DNA of 64,000 bases from Amycolatopsis taiwanensis DSM 45107 (GTDB lineage Bacteria > Actinomycetota > Actinomycetes > Mycobacteriales > Pseudonocardiaceae). The position numbers were made by a program, and so were the translations under genes. This document shows positions 38,651-46,992 of the stretch, piece by piece. Every line of letters starts with the position of its first letter. The first letter of the stretch is position 1. The stretch covers positions 60,410-124,409 of the forward strand of contig NZ_JAFB01000029.1 in the NCBI RefSeq assembly GCF_000519205.1, given 5' to 3'. The notes below the pieces were generated by a model, which searched no databases, was not told where the DNA came from, and saw only the letters and a program-made list of their open reading frames with translations.

Positions 38651-39109
38651 GTGGAAGAGCAAACGCTGCCGGACCAGGTCACCCCCGAAGTGCGGGCCCG
38701 CGTTCAGGACAGTTTCGACCGGCAAGGGCTCATGCGTCATCTGGGCGCCCGCATCACGCACATCGCTCCTGGCCGGGTGCATATCACCCTGCCAAGGCGA
38801 ACGGAACTCTCCCAGCAGCACGGCTACATCCACGCCGGCGCCACCAGCGCCATCGCCGACAGCGCGGGCGGCTACGCGGCCTTCACGCTCTTCCCCGAGA
38901 ACTCCACGGTGCTCACGGTGGAATACAAGATCAACCTCCTGGCCCCGGCCGCGGGCGAGAGCATCGAGGCGGTGGGAACCGTCCTCAGGTCCGGCCGGAC
39001 GCTGACGGTATGCCAGCTGCAGGTCTTCAGTCAGGAAGAGGGCCAGAAGACGCTCATCGCCACCGGACAGCAGACCCTCATCTGCCTCGAATCACGGCCG
39101 GACCAGTGA
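38651..39109 (+). CDS. PaaI-type hotdog thioesterase
   Basis: A 152-residue hotdog-fold protein. QHGYIHAGATSAIADSAGGYAAFTLFPEN is the hotdog helix with the HGG/D-type active-site layout of PaaI-family thioesterases. VLTVEYKINLLAPAAGESIEAVGTVLRSGRTLTVCQLQVF forms the beta-sheet. It hydrolyses acyl- or aryl-CoA thioesters; the substrate is unknown. GTG at 38651 has GAGGAGAG upstream. It is separated from gltA by a terminator, so it is probably transcribed alone. Confidence 0.87.
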   Translation: MEEQTLPDQVTPEVRARVQDSFDRQGLMRHLGARITHIAPGRVHITLPRRTELSQQHGYIHAGATSAIADSAGGYAAFTLFPENSTVLTVEYKINLLAPAAGESIEAVGTVLRSGRTLTVCQLQVFSQEEGQKTLIATGQQTLICLESRPDQ

Positions 39110-39180
39110 CGGCCTGTCAGCCGCATGCGCGTCGGCATGAACATCGGGGCGAAGAACGGGTCAGGGAAAGCGCTTTCGCG

Positions 39181-39306
39181 CTACTGACGTCCGGGCTGCT
39201 GGTTGCCTCTGGTTCCCACCGACGAAGCTGAACAACTCGCCGGCGCGAACCTTGACGGAGACACGGTCGAGCGCCCACCGTAGCGTTTGGACACTCGAGC
39301 GATCAT
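39181..39306 (-). pseudogene. Remnant of an ABC transporter ATP-binding gene (N-terminal fragment, frameshifted)
   Basis: Starting 17 bp after the membrane-protein stop, an ATG at 39306 reads MIARVSKRYGG. The next frame then continues WALDRVSVKVRAGELFSFVGG, which is the normal start of an ABC ATPase up to the Walker A position. No Walker A, signature or Walker B follows; the frame closes at 39181-39183. So the first 35 or so residues of an ATPase survive with a frameshift and the rest is gone. It would have been the third gene of the XRE-membrane protein operon. Confidence 0.6.
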
Positions 39307-39323
39307 CAGCTCCGGTTTCCCGG

Positions 39324-39848
39324 TCAATGCCCGTCTTCCACTTCGTCGTCGGGAAGTTGCCAGCCGAGAACGACCATGGGCGCGGTGCCCCCGATCAGGA
39401 CGAGCGCACCCAGCAGCACGGCACCTTGGGTGGCTACCTCGGGTTGGTTCCGCATGACCAGCAGGTAGACGATTTCGACCAGCATGAGACAGCCGAGGAC
39501 GTGATAGCCGATATGGCTCGCCCGGTTCCGCAATTTGCGCTCACGCTCGTCGAGCAATGACGAGAACCCGGAAGACATCCGTCCGGTCAAGGTACGCAGC
39601 AGAGAATGCGCGACAGCGACGGCGACCAACGGAACGAACACCAATGACAGGCTGGCCGCATCGAGCTGGCGTGGCCAGACGGCCAGTGGACCGACGACGA
39701 TGGCTAACTCGGCGATGACGAGAACGGCGACGAGCGCCCGGCGTCGCTGCCTGGTGCGCCAGGACGGCATCCTTTGTGCCCGCTTGCGCTCCCGCGCTTC
39801 CAGCTCGGCCAAGAAGCGGTTCTCCCACCACACCCTTATCGCGTTCAT
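39324..39848 (-). CDS. Membrane protein with four hydrophobic segments, partner of XRE regulator
   Basis: About 174 residues. A basic N-terminus (ENRFLAELEARERKRAQRMPSWRTRQRRR) is followed by four hydrophobic segments (ALVAVLVIAELAIVVGPLAV, LSLVFVPLVAVAVAHSLL, IGYHVLGCLMLVEIVYLLV, GAVLLGALVLIGGTAPMVVLGW). ATG at 39848 overlaps the XRE gene end by 4 bp, with GAAAGGGGAACG upstream. Such pairs of small XRE regulators with a polytopic protein are common in actinomycetes; the function is unknown. A broken ABC ATPase follows, hinting that it was once part of a transporter operon. Confidence 0.72.
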   Translation of the reverse strand: MNAIRVWWENRFLAELEARERKRAQRMPSWRTRQRRRALVAVLVIAELAIVVGPLAVWPRQLDAASLSLVFVPLVAVAVAHSLLRTLTGRMSSGFSSLLDERERKLRNRASHIGYHVLGCLMLVEIVYLLVMRNQPEVATQGAVLLGALVLIGGTAPMVVLGWQLPDDEVEDGH

Positions 39849-40114
39849 CGTTCCCCTTTCCCATAGACCTGAGTGGACAGTGGTGCGAATGGTTCGCGGC
39901 TGAATACGGCCTCCACCGGCAGGCCGAACACGGTGCAGAGCCGGAATGCGAGGTCGAGGCTCGGGTAGTGGTCGCCGCGTTCCAGGGCGCCGATGGTCTG
40001 CGGGTTCACCTCGACGGCCTCGGCCAGCGCCACGCGGCTCATGCCTCGCTCGGCGCGAAGTACCGAGAGCCGGTTGTAAATCGGTAGCTCTTTGCCACGT
40101 CTCACTGGGCTCAT
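39845..40114 (-). CDS. Small XRE-family regulator
   Basis: An 89-residue Cro/CI-type helix-turn-helix protein (LPIYNRLSVLRAERGMSRVALAEAVEVNPQTIGALERGDHYPSLDLAFRLCTVFGLPVEAVFS), typical of the YozG/Xre subgroup that controls an adjacent membrane gene. ATG at 40114 is chosen because the helix-turn-helix N-terminus normally begins about 12 residues before the first helix. Its stop overlaps the membrane-protein ATG by 4 bp. Confidence 0.88.
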   Translation of the reverse strand: MSPVRRGKELPIYNRLSVLRAERGMSRVALAEAVEVNPQTIGALERGDHYPSLDLAFRLCTVFGLPVEAVFSREPFAPLSTQVYGKGER

Positions 40115-40180
40115 ACAATGTAGTGTTGCAAAAACCCAACACGTTGGCAAGTCTGGCCAACGTCAAGGTCGTGCGGTCGA

Positions 40181-40849
40181 TCAGGGTCGGAGGGCGCCGT
40201 CCAGCTGTTGGGCCAGCTCATCGAGCAGGGACTCGGCCTCGATGCCGGAGGTGGCCGCGCGCAGGGACAGGACGAAGGACTGGATGACCAGGAGCAGCGC
40301 CCTGGCCTGGGCCGCGAGGTCGCCGGCGCGAATCGAGCCGTCCTCGCGGCCGGCCCGTAGCAGCGCGGAGATGACCTGCTCACCGAACCGCTGCGTGCGG
40401 CCGAGGCGCACCACCACGTAGGGCGCCAGGACCTCGGCGTCCTTGTCGACCACGGCACGCAGCAGCGGGTTCGCGTTGAGCAGGCGTACCGCCGCGACGG
40501 CGCTGCGGGTCAGCCGCTCGCGGGCGGTGCGTGCGCTCTCGCCCGCGGCGTCGGCCTCGCGCAGCACCGCGCCGAATTCCCTGGTCATCAGCGCGGACAG
40601 GATGCTGCCGACATCGGGGAAACGCCGGTACAGCGTCATCCGGCTTACCCCCGCGGTGCGGGCGATCTCGGCGAGGGTGGTGCGGCGCAGGCCGGCCGCC
40701 AGCACACAGGTCCGCGCGGCGTCGAGCAGCAGGTCGTCGGAGACCCGCACCCCGCCCGGCCGTGCCCGGCCATTGGCCGCACCGGCACTCGACGCCGGGG
40801 AATCCTCGGACGCGGACGGCGCAAAAGCCCGCTGCGCTTCCTCAGCCAT
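40181..40849 (-). CDS. TetR family regulator
   Basis: About 222 residues. After a disordered Ala/Ser-rich N-terminal tail of about 30 residues, the helix-turn-helix is DLLLDAARTCVLAAGLRRTTLAEIARTAGVSRMTLYRRFPDVGSILSAL, then a helical ligand domain. ATG at 40849 is preferred to GTG at 40879. No partner gene is obvious: the upstream neighbour is transcribed on the same strand and ends 86 bp away. Confidence 0.87.
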   Translation of the reverse strand: MAEEAQRAFAPSASEDSPASSAGAANGRARPGGVRVSDDLLLDAARTCVLAAGLRRTTLAEIARTAGVSRMTLYRRFPDVGSILSALMTREFGAVLREADAAGESARTARERLTRSAVAAVRLLNANPLLRAVVDKDAEVLAPYVVVRLGRTQRFGEQVISALLRAGREDGSIRAGDLAAQARALLLVIQSFVLSLRAATSGIEAESLLDELAQQLDGALRP

Positions 40850-40934
40850 TGCACCCCGCTTTGCCGTTCCGACGACCACGCCCCCTGACGAGCGTGATGT
40901 TATCGAAATGGCGAGCGATTTGACCGGTCTTCCG

Positions 40935-41744
40935 TCATCGTTGAATGACTGAAACGTTGAGTCCGTGCGAAGACGCGGGCACGCCCTTCAACGCCTGGGC
41001 GCCGGGATGCGGCAACTCTTCAACCCGCACCGGCCGGCCGTTGACGAGCAACGGCATCCGGGCCGGAGAAGCGCCGACGTAGGCGAATACCTCGGGCAGG
41101 CCCATCCAGTGTTTCAAAGTGCACGCGATCGGATTCGGGTAGCCAGGCCGTGACTCCCGCGTGATCCATGCCTTCCGAGGTCGGCGGCCTACCTCCCCAA
41201 ATCGGAGGCCTCCGGCGCGCGTGCCCGTGGTTACATCGGGCGGAAACACGGACTCTGAGACGTACTTCAGCCCGTCCACGGTGACGGTGGGCCCCGCCGG
41301 CCGCGAGGTGCCGAGACGGGCCAGGTGGTAACGCTTCCCACGGCCCTCGCACACGTCGAGCACGGCGAGTTGTTCCGGGGTGGCGAGCCACACGGCGTGC
41401 GTTTCGACCACACCCGGCATGGCGGCCAGCGTCGCCGTGCGCTGCCCGTCACGCAGCCGCACACCCGACGCCCACACCGCGGCGATCCCGGTGCACCGGG
41501 CGCGCAACACGATCACGTCGCCGCGCAGGCCCAGGTTCTCCCGCAGCCAAGTGATCTTCGACGGACACGCGTTTGAGCCGTAGGCGAGCACGGGGATGCG
41601 GCCGTCCACCGCGAGCGGGTCCGGCAACTCGTAGCCGCGGCCGTCGCGGTGCAGGAAGGACCGGTCCGGCCGGACCCCGGGGTAGGGGTCGGCCGGAAAG
41701 TCCTCGTCGGTGAACAAATGTTCTTTGCTGGGGCGGGAAGGCAA
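40935..41744 (-). CDS. Hypothetical protein with gamma-glutamylcyclotransferase-like YGSN motif
   Basis: About 269 residues. VLAYGSNACPSKI at about residue 52 is the YGSN signature of the gamma-glutamylcyclotransferase (AIG2-like) fold, and LATPEQLAVLDVCEGR resembles the later part of that fold where the acidic catalytic residue lies. The C-terminal half (PRKAWITRESRPGYPNPIACTLKHWMGLPEVFAYVG) is not recognised. The start TTG at 41744 lies 6 bp after the mscR stop, suggesting co-translation; no better start is seen. Linkage to the mycothiol-dependent formaldehyde dehydrogenase may point to thiol metabolism, but that is inference. Confidence 0.6.
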   Translation of the reverse strand: MPSRPSKEHLFTDEDFPADPYPGVRPDRSFLHRDGRGYELPDPLAVDGRIPVLAYGSNACPSKITWLRENLGLRGDVIVLRARCTGIAAVWASGVRLRDGQRTATLAAMPGVVETHAVWLATPEQLAVLDVCEGRGKRYHLARLGTSRPAGPTVTVDGLKYVSESVFPPDVTTGTRAGGLRFGEVGRRPRKAWITRESRPGYPNPIACTLKHWMGLPEVFAYVGASPARMPLLVNGRPVRVEELPHPGAQALKGVPASSHGLNVSVIQR

Positions 41745-41750
41745 GACCGC

Positions 41751-42851
41751 TCAGCCGAACTCGACGACGCTACGGAGCACCTCTCCCTTGTGCATTCGCT
41801 CGAAGGCGTGCTCCACCTGGTCGACGCCGATCCGCTCGGTGACGAACTTGTCCAGCGGCAGCCGGCCCTGCAGGTACAGGTCGACCAGCATCGGGAAGTC
41901 CCGTGAGGGCAGGCAGTCGCCGTACCACGAGGACTTCAGCGAGCCGCCCCGCGCGAAGAAGTCGATCAGCGGCATGTCGTTCAGGCGCATCTCCGGCGTC
42001 GGCACGCCGACCAGCACCACGGTGCCGGCCAGGTCCCGCCCGTAGAAGGCCTGCTTCCAGGTCTCCGGCCGGCCGACCGCGTCGATCACCACGTCGGCGC
42101 CGAACGACTCGGTCAGATCCTGGGTGGCCTGGACCACCTCGTCGTGGCTGCGCCCACGGGAGTTGAACGTGTGCGTGGCGCCGAAGTCCTTGGCCCAGGC
42201 CAGCTTCCCGTCGTCGGTGTCGATCGCGATGATCGTGCGCGCTCCGGCCAGGTACGCGCCCGCGATGGCCGCGTCGCCGACCCCACCACAGCCGATCACC
42301 GCGACCGTGTCGCCGCGGGTGACCGCGCCGGTGTTGATCGCCGCGCCGAGCCCGGCCATCACCCCGCAGCCGAGCAGCCCGGCCGCCGCGGGCTCCGCCT
42401 CGGGGTTGACCTTGGTGCACTGCCCGGCGTGCACCAGCGTCTTCTCCAGGAACGCGCCGATGCCCAGCGCCGGGGTGAGCTTGGTGCCGTCGGCCAGGGT
42501 CATCGGCTGTGACGCATTGTGCGTGTTGAAGCAGTACCACGGGCGGCCGCGCTTGCAGGCCCGGCAGATGCCGCACACCGCGCGCCAGTTCAGGATGACG
42601 AAGTCGCCCGGCGCGACATCGGTGACCCCGTCACCGACCTGCTCGACGTAGCCGGCGGCCTCGTGGCCCAGCAGGAACGGGAACTCGTCGTTGATGCCGC
42701 CCTCGCGATAGTGCAGGTCGGTGTGGCAGACCCCGCATGCCCTCACCGAGACCACCGCTTCACCAGGCCCCGGGTCGGGCACGATCACGGTCTCCAATGA
42801 GACCGGCTCGCCCTTTGCCCGGGAAACCACTCCCTGTACCTCGTGCGGCAT
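41751..42851 (-). CDS. mscR: S-(hydroxymethyl)mycothiol dehydrogenase (mycothiol-dependent formaldehyde dehydrogenase)
   Basis: A 366-residue zinc-dependent class III alcohol dehydrogenase. It has the catalytic zinc Cys in [23 protein letters not shown], the structural zinc cluster [15 protein letters not shown] and the NAD motif [47 protein letters not shown] is typical of the mycothiol-dependent branch. It oxidises the mycothiol-formaldehyde adduct and can reduce S-nitrosomycothiol. ATG at 42851 has AAAGGTG upstream. The GGCT-like gene follows after 6 bp. Confidence 0.92.
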   Translation of the reverse strand: MPHEVQGVVSRAKGEPVSLETVIVPDPGPGEAVVSVRACGVCHTDLHYREGGINDEFPFLLGHEAAGYVEQVGDGVTDVAPGDFVILNWRAVCGICRACKRGRPWYCFNTHNASQPMTLADGTKLTPALGIGAFLEKTLVHAGQCTKVNPEAEPAAAGLLGCGVMAGLGAAINTGAVTRGDTVAVIGCGGVGDAAIAGAYLAGARTIIAIDTDDGKLAWAKDFGATHTFNSRGRSHDEVVQATQDLTESFGADVVIDAVGRPETWKQAFYGRDLAGTVVLVGVPTPEMRLNDMPLIDFFARGGSLKSSWYGDCLPSRDFPMLVDLYLQGRLPLDKFVTERIGVDQVEHAFERMHKGEVLRSVVEFG

Positions 42852-43013
42852 GTGGATCACCTTTCTCGCGCGTGTCGTTGGAGGACGTGTGCGGATAGCG
42901 ACCTTTGGAGCTTGCCACGGAAACCATGGCGATCGCGATAGCGAGATAGCCCGCATCTTCCTGCATGCTACGCCCGGCCTCAGTCGTTTACGCAGGTCAG
43001 CGGGACAGTTCGG

Positions 43014-44219
43014 CTAAGTGGTGATGATGTAGGCGATGCCGCCCGAGCCGTCCGCGACCGACCCGGAGTCCGTGTAGCGCTTGGTGCGCAGCCAGACCTT
43101 CTCGAACTGTGCACGCTTGTACACGCTTCGCACGTCCTTGTCGCGGGCAGGGTCGTTGACGATCACGTCGCCGTCCTCGGTGAACCCGACGACCACCATG
43201 ATGTGACCGGCGGTGCCGTACCCGGCGCCGTCGAGTTCGCTCGCGAGGAACGACTGTGACGTGATCACCGGAATTCCGCGGGCGATGTAGCCCTCGACGT
43301 CGGCGAGCGAACGCAGCCGCGTGATGTGCCCGTGCAGCCCGAACTTCGCCGCATAGGCCGTGTTGAACGGCCAGTTCCCGGTGCCTTCGTAGGCGTGGTC
43401 GTAGGTGTAGCGGGCCGCGTAGGCGACGGTGCGGTCGGGGTATCCGGCGGGAATCCACGACATGTCCGCCTCGCTGGGCCGCCGGCCCCAGTATTCGACG
43501 ACCATCTCCGTCGATGTCGGGCTGCACCAGTTTTCGCCGCCACCGCCGTACTCCGGAAACCGTCCTTTGTGGAGGTTCTGCGCGTAGGCGGGCACCGGCA
43601 GTTCGATTCCGGTGGCCCTGCCCGGTTTGGCCGCCGGAACGTCGAACCGGTCGGGGATGGCCGAGGTCATCGCGCCGATCCGGATGACGGCCGGGGCATC
43701 GTGGCAGCCTTCCTCGCGGTAGAGGTTGACCCGCAGGTGATACGAGCGCAACGTCACGCCGGGTTTCATCTCCAGCGTGTCCACGTCCACCGTCGCGTTC
43801 GCGTCGTCCTGCCCGCCGACGCTCGTGCGCTGGATGTCGGTGTCGCCGCTGGCCCACCGGCCCAGCACGTACCAGGCGGTCCGTACGCCGTTGTTGGTCC
43901 AGCCCTGCGCTTCGACCTCGATCCAGGTCCCCTCCGGGGTCCGCGCGTTCCACGACGCGATCAGCTGGGTCGCGTCGAAACCCTGCTGCCGGACCGGAGT
44001 GGTCCACCGGGCGTAGGAGTAGGTCTTGCCGGAGTAGTCGACGATGCCGGCTTTGCCGATCCACAGCCCGCCGGGCGTGGCGAACTCGTGGTAGTCGACG
44101 GGCGCGGTCTGGGCTTCGGCGGGCAGGGCGGTCACCGTCGCCATCATGGCGACAGCACCCCCGCCGAGCAAGCGCTGCACCACCCAGCACCCCGGGCTAC
44201 CAAGCGTCTGACCCCGCAA
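43014..44219 (-). CDS. Secreted C39-like cysteine peptidase
   Basis: About 401 residues. The N-terminal signal peptide has a hydrophobic core LLGGGAVAMMATVTALPAEA. A beta-rich domain follows (residues 40-200). The C-terminal papain-like C39 domain has the catalytic Cys in ENWCSPTSTEMVVEYW, His in AGHIMVVVGF and Asp/Asn in VNDPA. TTG at 44219 has GAGGGG upstream; GTG at 44183 is a plausible alternative that leaves a neater signal peptide. It probably acts outside the cell; the substrate is unknown. It is bordered upstream by a long 21-bp repeat array that may contain its promoter. Confidence 0.82.
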   Translation of the reverse strand: MRGQTLGSPGCWVVQRLLGGGAVAMMATVTALPAEAQTAPVDYHEFATPGGLWIGKAGIVDYSGKTYSYARWTTPVRQQGFDATQLIASWNARTPEGTWIEVEAQGWTNNGVRTAWYVLGRWASGDTDIQRTSVGGQDDANATVDVDTLEMKPGVTLRSYHLRVNLYREEGCHDAPAVIRIGAMTSAIPDRFDVPAAKPGRATGIELPVPAYAQNLHKGRFPEYGGGGENWCSPTSTEMVVEYWGRRPSEADMSWIPAGYPDRTVAYAARYTYDHAYEGTGNWPFNTAYAAKFGLHGHITRLRSLADVEGYIARGIPVITSQSFLASELDGAGYGTAGHIMVVVGFTEDGDVIVNDPARDKDVRSVYKRAQFEKVWLRTKRYTDSGSVADGSGGIAYIITT

Positions 44220-44225
44220 CTAACC

Positions 44226-44730
44226 CCTCTGACCCCGAGCTGGGGACACAGCTTCCTGGACCGGGGACACGCCAAGCCCGGCGTGTCCCCGGCTCAGGCG
44301 CGCGAGTTCCCGGTTCAGACGCGCGAGTTCCCGGTTCAGGCGCGCGTGTCCCCGGTTCAGGATCGCGTGTGTTCCCGGTTCGGGCGCGTGTGTTCCCGGT
44401 CCAGCCCCGGCGTGTCCCCGGTTCGGGCGCGTGTGTTCCCGGTTCAGGCGCGCGGTCACGCGTCTGAACCCGCGACTCAGGTGCGTGAAGCCCGAACTCA
44501 GGTGCCTGAAGCCAGAATTCGCCGTCCCCAACCCAGAATTCGGCCTCCCGAACCGGGGACACAGCTTCCTGAACCGGGGACACGCCAAGCCCGGCGTGTC
44601 CCCGGCTCAGGCGGGCGAGTTCCCGGTTCAGGATCGCGTGTTCCCGGTTCAGGTGCGCGTGTTCTCGGTTCAGGCGGGCGAGTTCCCGGTTCAGGCGGGC
44701 GTGCTCCTGGTTCGGGTGCGTGTGTCCTGC
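44226..44730. repeat. 21-bp-period intergenic repeat array, locus B2 (largest)
   Basis: About 500 bp of degenerate 21-bp units (GTTCCCGGTTCAGGCGCGCGA-like; some GTCCCCGGTTC). It fills the whole space between the peptidase gene and the acyl-CoA ligase gene. Two head-to-head junctions, GGGGACACGCC-N6-GGCGTGTCCCC, lie at 44263-44290 and 44576-44603, each inside a longer near-identical block, so part of the array has been duplicated. It has no coding role I can support. Confidence 0.88.
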
Positions 44731-44731
44731 G

Positions 44732-46360
44732 CTAGAAGTGGGTTACATCGAGCTTGCCTTCGGCGTAGGAGCCCCGCAGGCGCTTCTTGTCGAACTTGCC
44801 GACGCTGGTCTTGGGCACTTCGTCGATGAACGTCCAATGCTCCGGAAGCTGCCACTTCGCGACCTGGGCGGCCAGGAAATCACGCAGCTCGGCGGCGGTC
44901 ACCGATTTACCCTCGGCCGGCACCACCGCCACCAGCGGGCGCTCGTCCCATTTCTCGTCCGGCACCCCGATCACCGCCGCCTCGGCCACCGCGGGATGGC
45001 TCATCACGAGGTTTTCCAGGTCCACCGAGGAGATCCACTCGCCGCCGGACTTGATCACGTCCTTGGCCCGGTCGGTGAGGGTGAGGAACCCGTCGGGACT
45101 GATCTTGCCCACGTCCCCGGTGCGCAGCCAGCCGTCGTGGAACTTCTCCGGGTCGACGTCCGCGCCGCCGTAGTACGACGCCGCGACCCACGGACCCTGG
45201 ACCTCCAGTTCGCCCACGGATTCGTTGTCCCAAGGCAGTTCCTGACCCGCATCGCCGATCAGGCGGGCGCGCACCGAAGCCGGGAACCGGCCCTGGGTGT
45301 AGCGATACGCCCAGACCTGCTCGCCGGTGGCCTGTACCGGTGGCCGCGCGACGCTACCCAGCGGTGAGGTCTCGGTCATACCCCAGGCGTGCACGATGGG
45401 CACGTCGTGACGTTCCTCGAACGCATGCATCAGCGAGGGCGGGGCAGCCGAGCCGCCGACGATGACCTCCCGCAGATGCGAGATGTCCTGTGGATTGGTT
45501 TCGAGATGGTGGAGCAGGCCCTGCCAGATGGTCGGCACCGCGCCCGCGAGGGTGGGTTTCTCGGCGGCGAGCATCCGGGCGACCGGCTCCGGTTGCAGGA
45601 ACCGGTCCGGCAGGAGCAGTGACGCGCCGACCATGATCGCGGCGTAAGGCAATCCCCACGCCATCGCGTGGAACATCGGCACGATCGCCAGCGCCTTGTC
45701 ACTCTGGGCGAGCGCCATGCTGTCGGTCATGCACACCTGCATCGAGTGCAGCCAGATCGACCGGTGCGAGTAGACGACGCCCTTCGGGTCCCCGGTGGTC
45801 CCGGACGTGTAGCACATCGCGGCGGCCCACCGTTCCTCCACCGACGGCCAGTCGAAGGTGTCCGGCTGGGCGGTCAGAACCTCGTCGTAGGCGTGCACCT
45901 CGACGCCGCGGGGTGCCTCCAGCGCGCCGGGGTCGCCGTTCGCGACGAGCACGTGCTTGACGGTTTCCATCGCGGGCAGGTGCCGGGACAGCAGCGGCGC
46001 GAGGGACCCGTCGACCAGGACGACCTCGTCCTCGGCGTGGTTGGCGATGTAGACCAGTTGTTCGGGGAAGAGCCGGACGTTGAGGGTGTGCAGCACGGCA
46101 CCCATCGCCGGGACTGCCAAGTAGGCGGCGAGGTGCTCGGTGTTGTTCCACATGAAGGTGCCGACGCGCTGGTCACCGGTGATGCCGAGTGCGCGCAGCG
46201 CGTTGGCGAGCCGTGCGGCGTGCCGGCCGAGTTCGGCGTAGCTCTCGCGTCGCGCTTCTGAACCGGTCCAGGTGATGGCTTCGCTGGCCCCGTGGACGTG
46301 GCAGCCGTGGCGGAGCAGGTTGGCCAGGGACAGTTGTCCGTCCTGCATCGTGCTCAACAT
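44732..46360 (-). CDS. Fatty-acid (medium/long-chain) CoA ligase
   Basis: A 542-residue adenylate-forming enzyme. ATP motif YTSGTTGDPKGVVYSHRS, AHAWGMTETSPLGS-type region, GWLRTGDVGKISPDGFLTLTDRAKDVIKSGGEWISSVDLEN and the catalytic Lys in KTSVGKFDKKRLR are complete. The sequence is of the AlkK/FadD3-like group acting on medium to long acyl chains. It makes acyl-CoA for beta-oxidation. ATG at 46360. Its stop touches the B2 array. Regulation is not visible. Confidence 0.9.
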   Translation of the reverse strand: MLSTMQDGQLSLANLLRHGCHVHGASEAITWTGSEARRESYAELGRHAARLANALRALGITGDQRVGTFMWNNTEHLAAYLAVPAMGAVLHTLNVRLFPEQLVYIANHAEDEVVLVDGSLAPLLSRHLPAMETVKHVLVANGDPGALEAPRGVEVHAYDEVLTAQPDTFDWPSVEERWAAAMCYTSGTTGDPKGVVYSHRSIWLHSMQVCMTDSMALAQSDKALAIVPMFHAMAWGLPYAAIMVGASLLLPDRFLQPEPVARMLAAEKPTLAGAVPTIWQGLLHHLETNPQDISHLREVIVGGSAAPPSLMHAFEERHDVPIVHAWGMTETSPLGSVARPPVQATGEQVWAYRYTQGRFPASVRARLIGDAGQELPWDNESVGELEVQGPWVAASYYGGADVDPEKFHDGWLRTGDVGKISPDGFLTLTDRAKDVIKSGGEWISSVDLENLVMSHPAVAEAAVIGVPDEKWDERPLVAVVPAEGKSVTAAELRDFLAAQVAKWQLPEHWTFIDEVPKTSVGKFDKKRLRGSYAEGKLDVTHF

Positions 46361-46585
46361 TGAGGAACTCCCGCGGGCTCTCAGGTATGAAATTCGTCAC
46401 CGCAGACTCTAGATCGGGACCCCTCGACCGGGCGAGTGCGCGCGTGTCGATTTCCGGCATCGGCCCAGGTGGCGTTTACTGGGGCCGTGGACCCGACGGT
46501 CTGGCCAGCGCTTGCTCGGGCAAGCACGCTGGGAGTCGGGTCACGCCGCGAAAGCGGGACAGCCGATAGAGGAAGGACTAGTACG

Positions 46586-46897
46586 TTGGCTCTGCCTACG
46601 TTGACCCCGGAGCAGCGCGCGGAGGCCCTGGCCAAGGCGGCCGAGGCCCGGAAGGCGCGCTCCGAGTTGCTCGCGTCGATCAAATCCGGCAAGCAGAGCA
46701 TCGACAAGGTGCTTCTGAAGGCGAAGGAGGACAAGACCATTGGTAAGACGAAGGTGACGCAGCTGCTCAAGGCGGTACCCGGCCTGGGCGCGGTCAAGGT
46801 GGCGGCGTTGCTGGAGCAGGCCGGTATCGACCCGGACCGGCGTGCCGCGGGCCTGGGCGACCGTCAGCGCGAAGCCCTCATCGACGCCCTCAAGTAA
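46586..46897 (+). CDS. mihF: Integration host factor, actinobacterial type
   Basis: About 103 residues, Lys-rich. ALPTLTPEQRAEALAKAAEARKARSELL is the N-terminal helix of MihF; VTQLLKAVPGLGAVKVAALLEQAGID is the helix-two turns-helix DNA-binding part, and GLGDRQREALIDAL closes the protein. It bends and compacts DNA. TTG at 46586 has GAGGAAGG upstream and gives the family-typical start. The spacing of residues is slightly unlike the common mihF of actinomycetes (extra SIKSGKQSIDKVLLKAKEDKT), so it may be a second paralogue. A hairpin terminator follows directly. Confidence 0.9.
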   Translation: MALPTLTPEQRAEALAKAAEARKARSELLASIKSGKQSIDKVLLKAKEDKTIGKTKVTQLLKAVPGLGAVKVAALLEQAGIDPDRRAAGLGDRQREALIDALK

Positions 46898-46915
46898 CTC
46901 GGAATTTCTGCTTAT

Positions 46916-46951
46916 GAGTGGAAAGTGTTGCCCTGGCGACACTTTCCACTC
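46916..46951 (+). terminator. Hairpin after mihF
   Basis: GAGTGGAAAGTGT (46916-46928) pairs perfectly with 46939-46951; the loop can add three more pairs. It lies 18 bp after the mihF stop. Its outer ATGAGTG/CACTC ends resemble those of the 47-bp palindromes at 47146 and 56936. Confidence 0.75.
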
Positions 46952-46992
46952 GCAGGCCGGACACGAACCCGTGCCCGGGGGAGAATGTCCGT

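Noticed and set aside
44220..44588. Proline-rich repeat proteins (frames with repeated NREHARPNRGHA-type sequence)
   Set aside because: The 21-bp period is 7 codons, so frames stay open automatically in several registers. No ribosome site, start or preferred frame is seen.
44226..44730. CRISPR array
   Set aside because: The repeat is continuous (21-bp units with no unique spacers), degenerate, and no cas gene is present.
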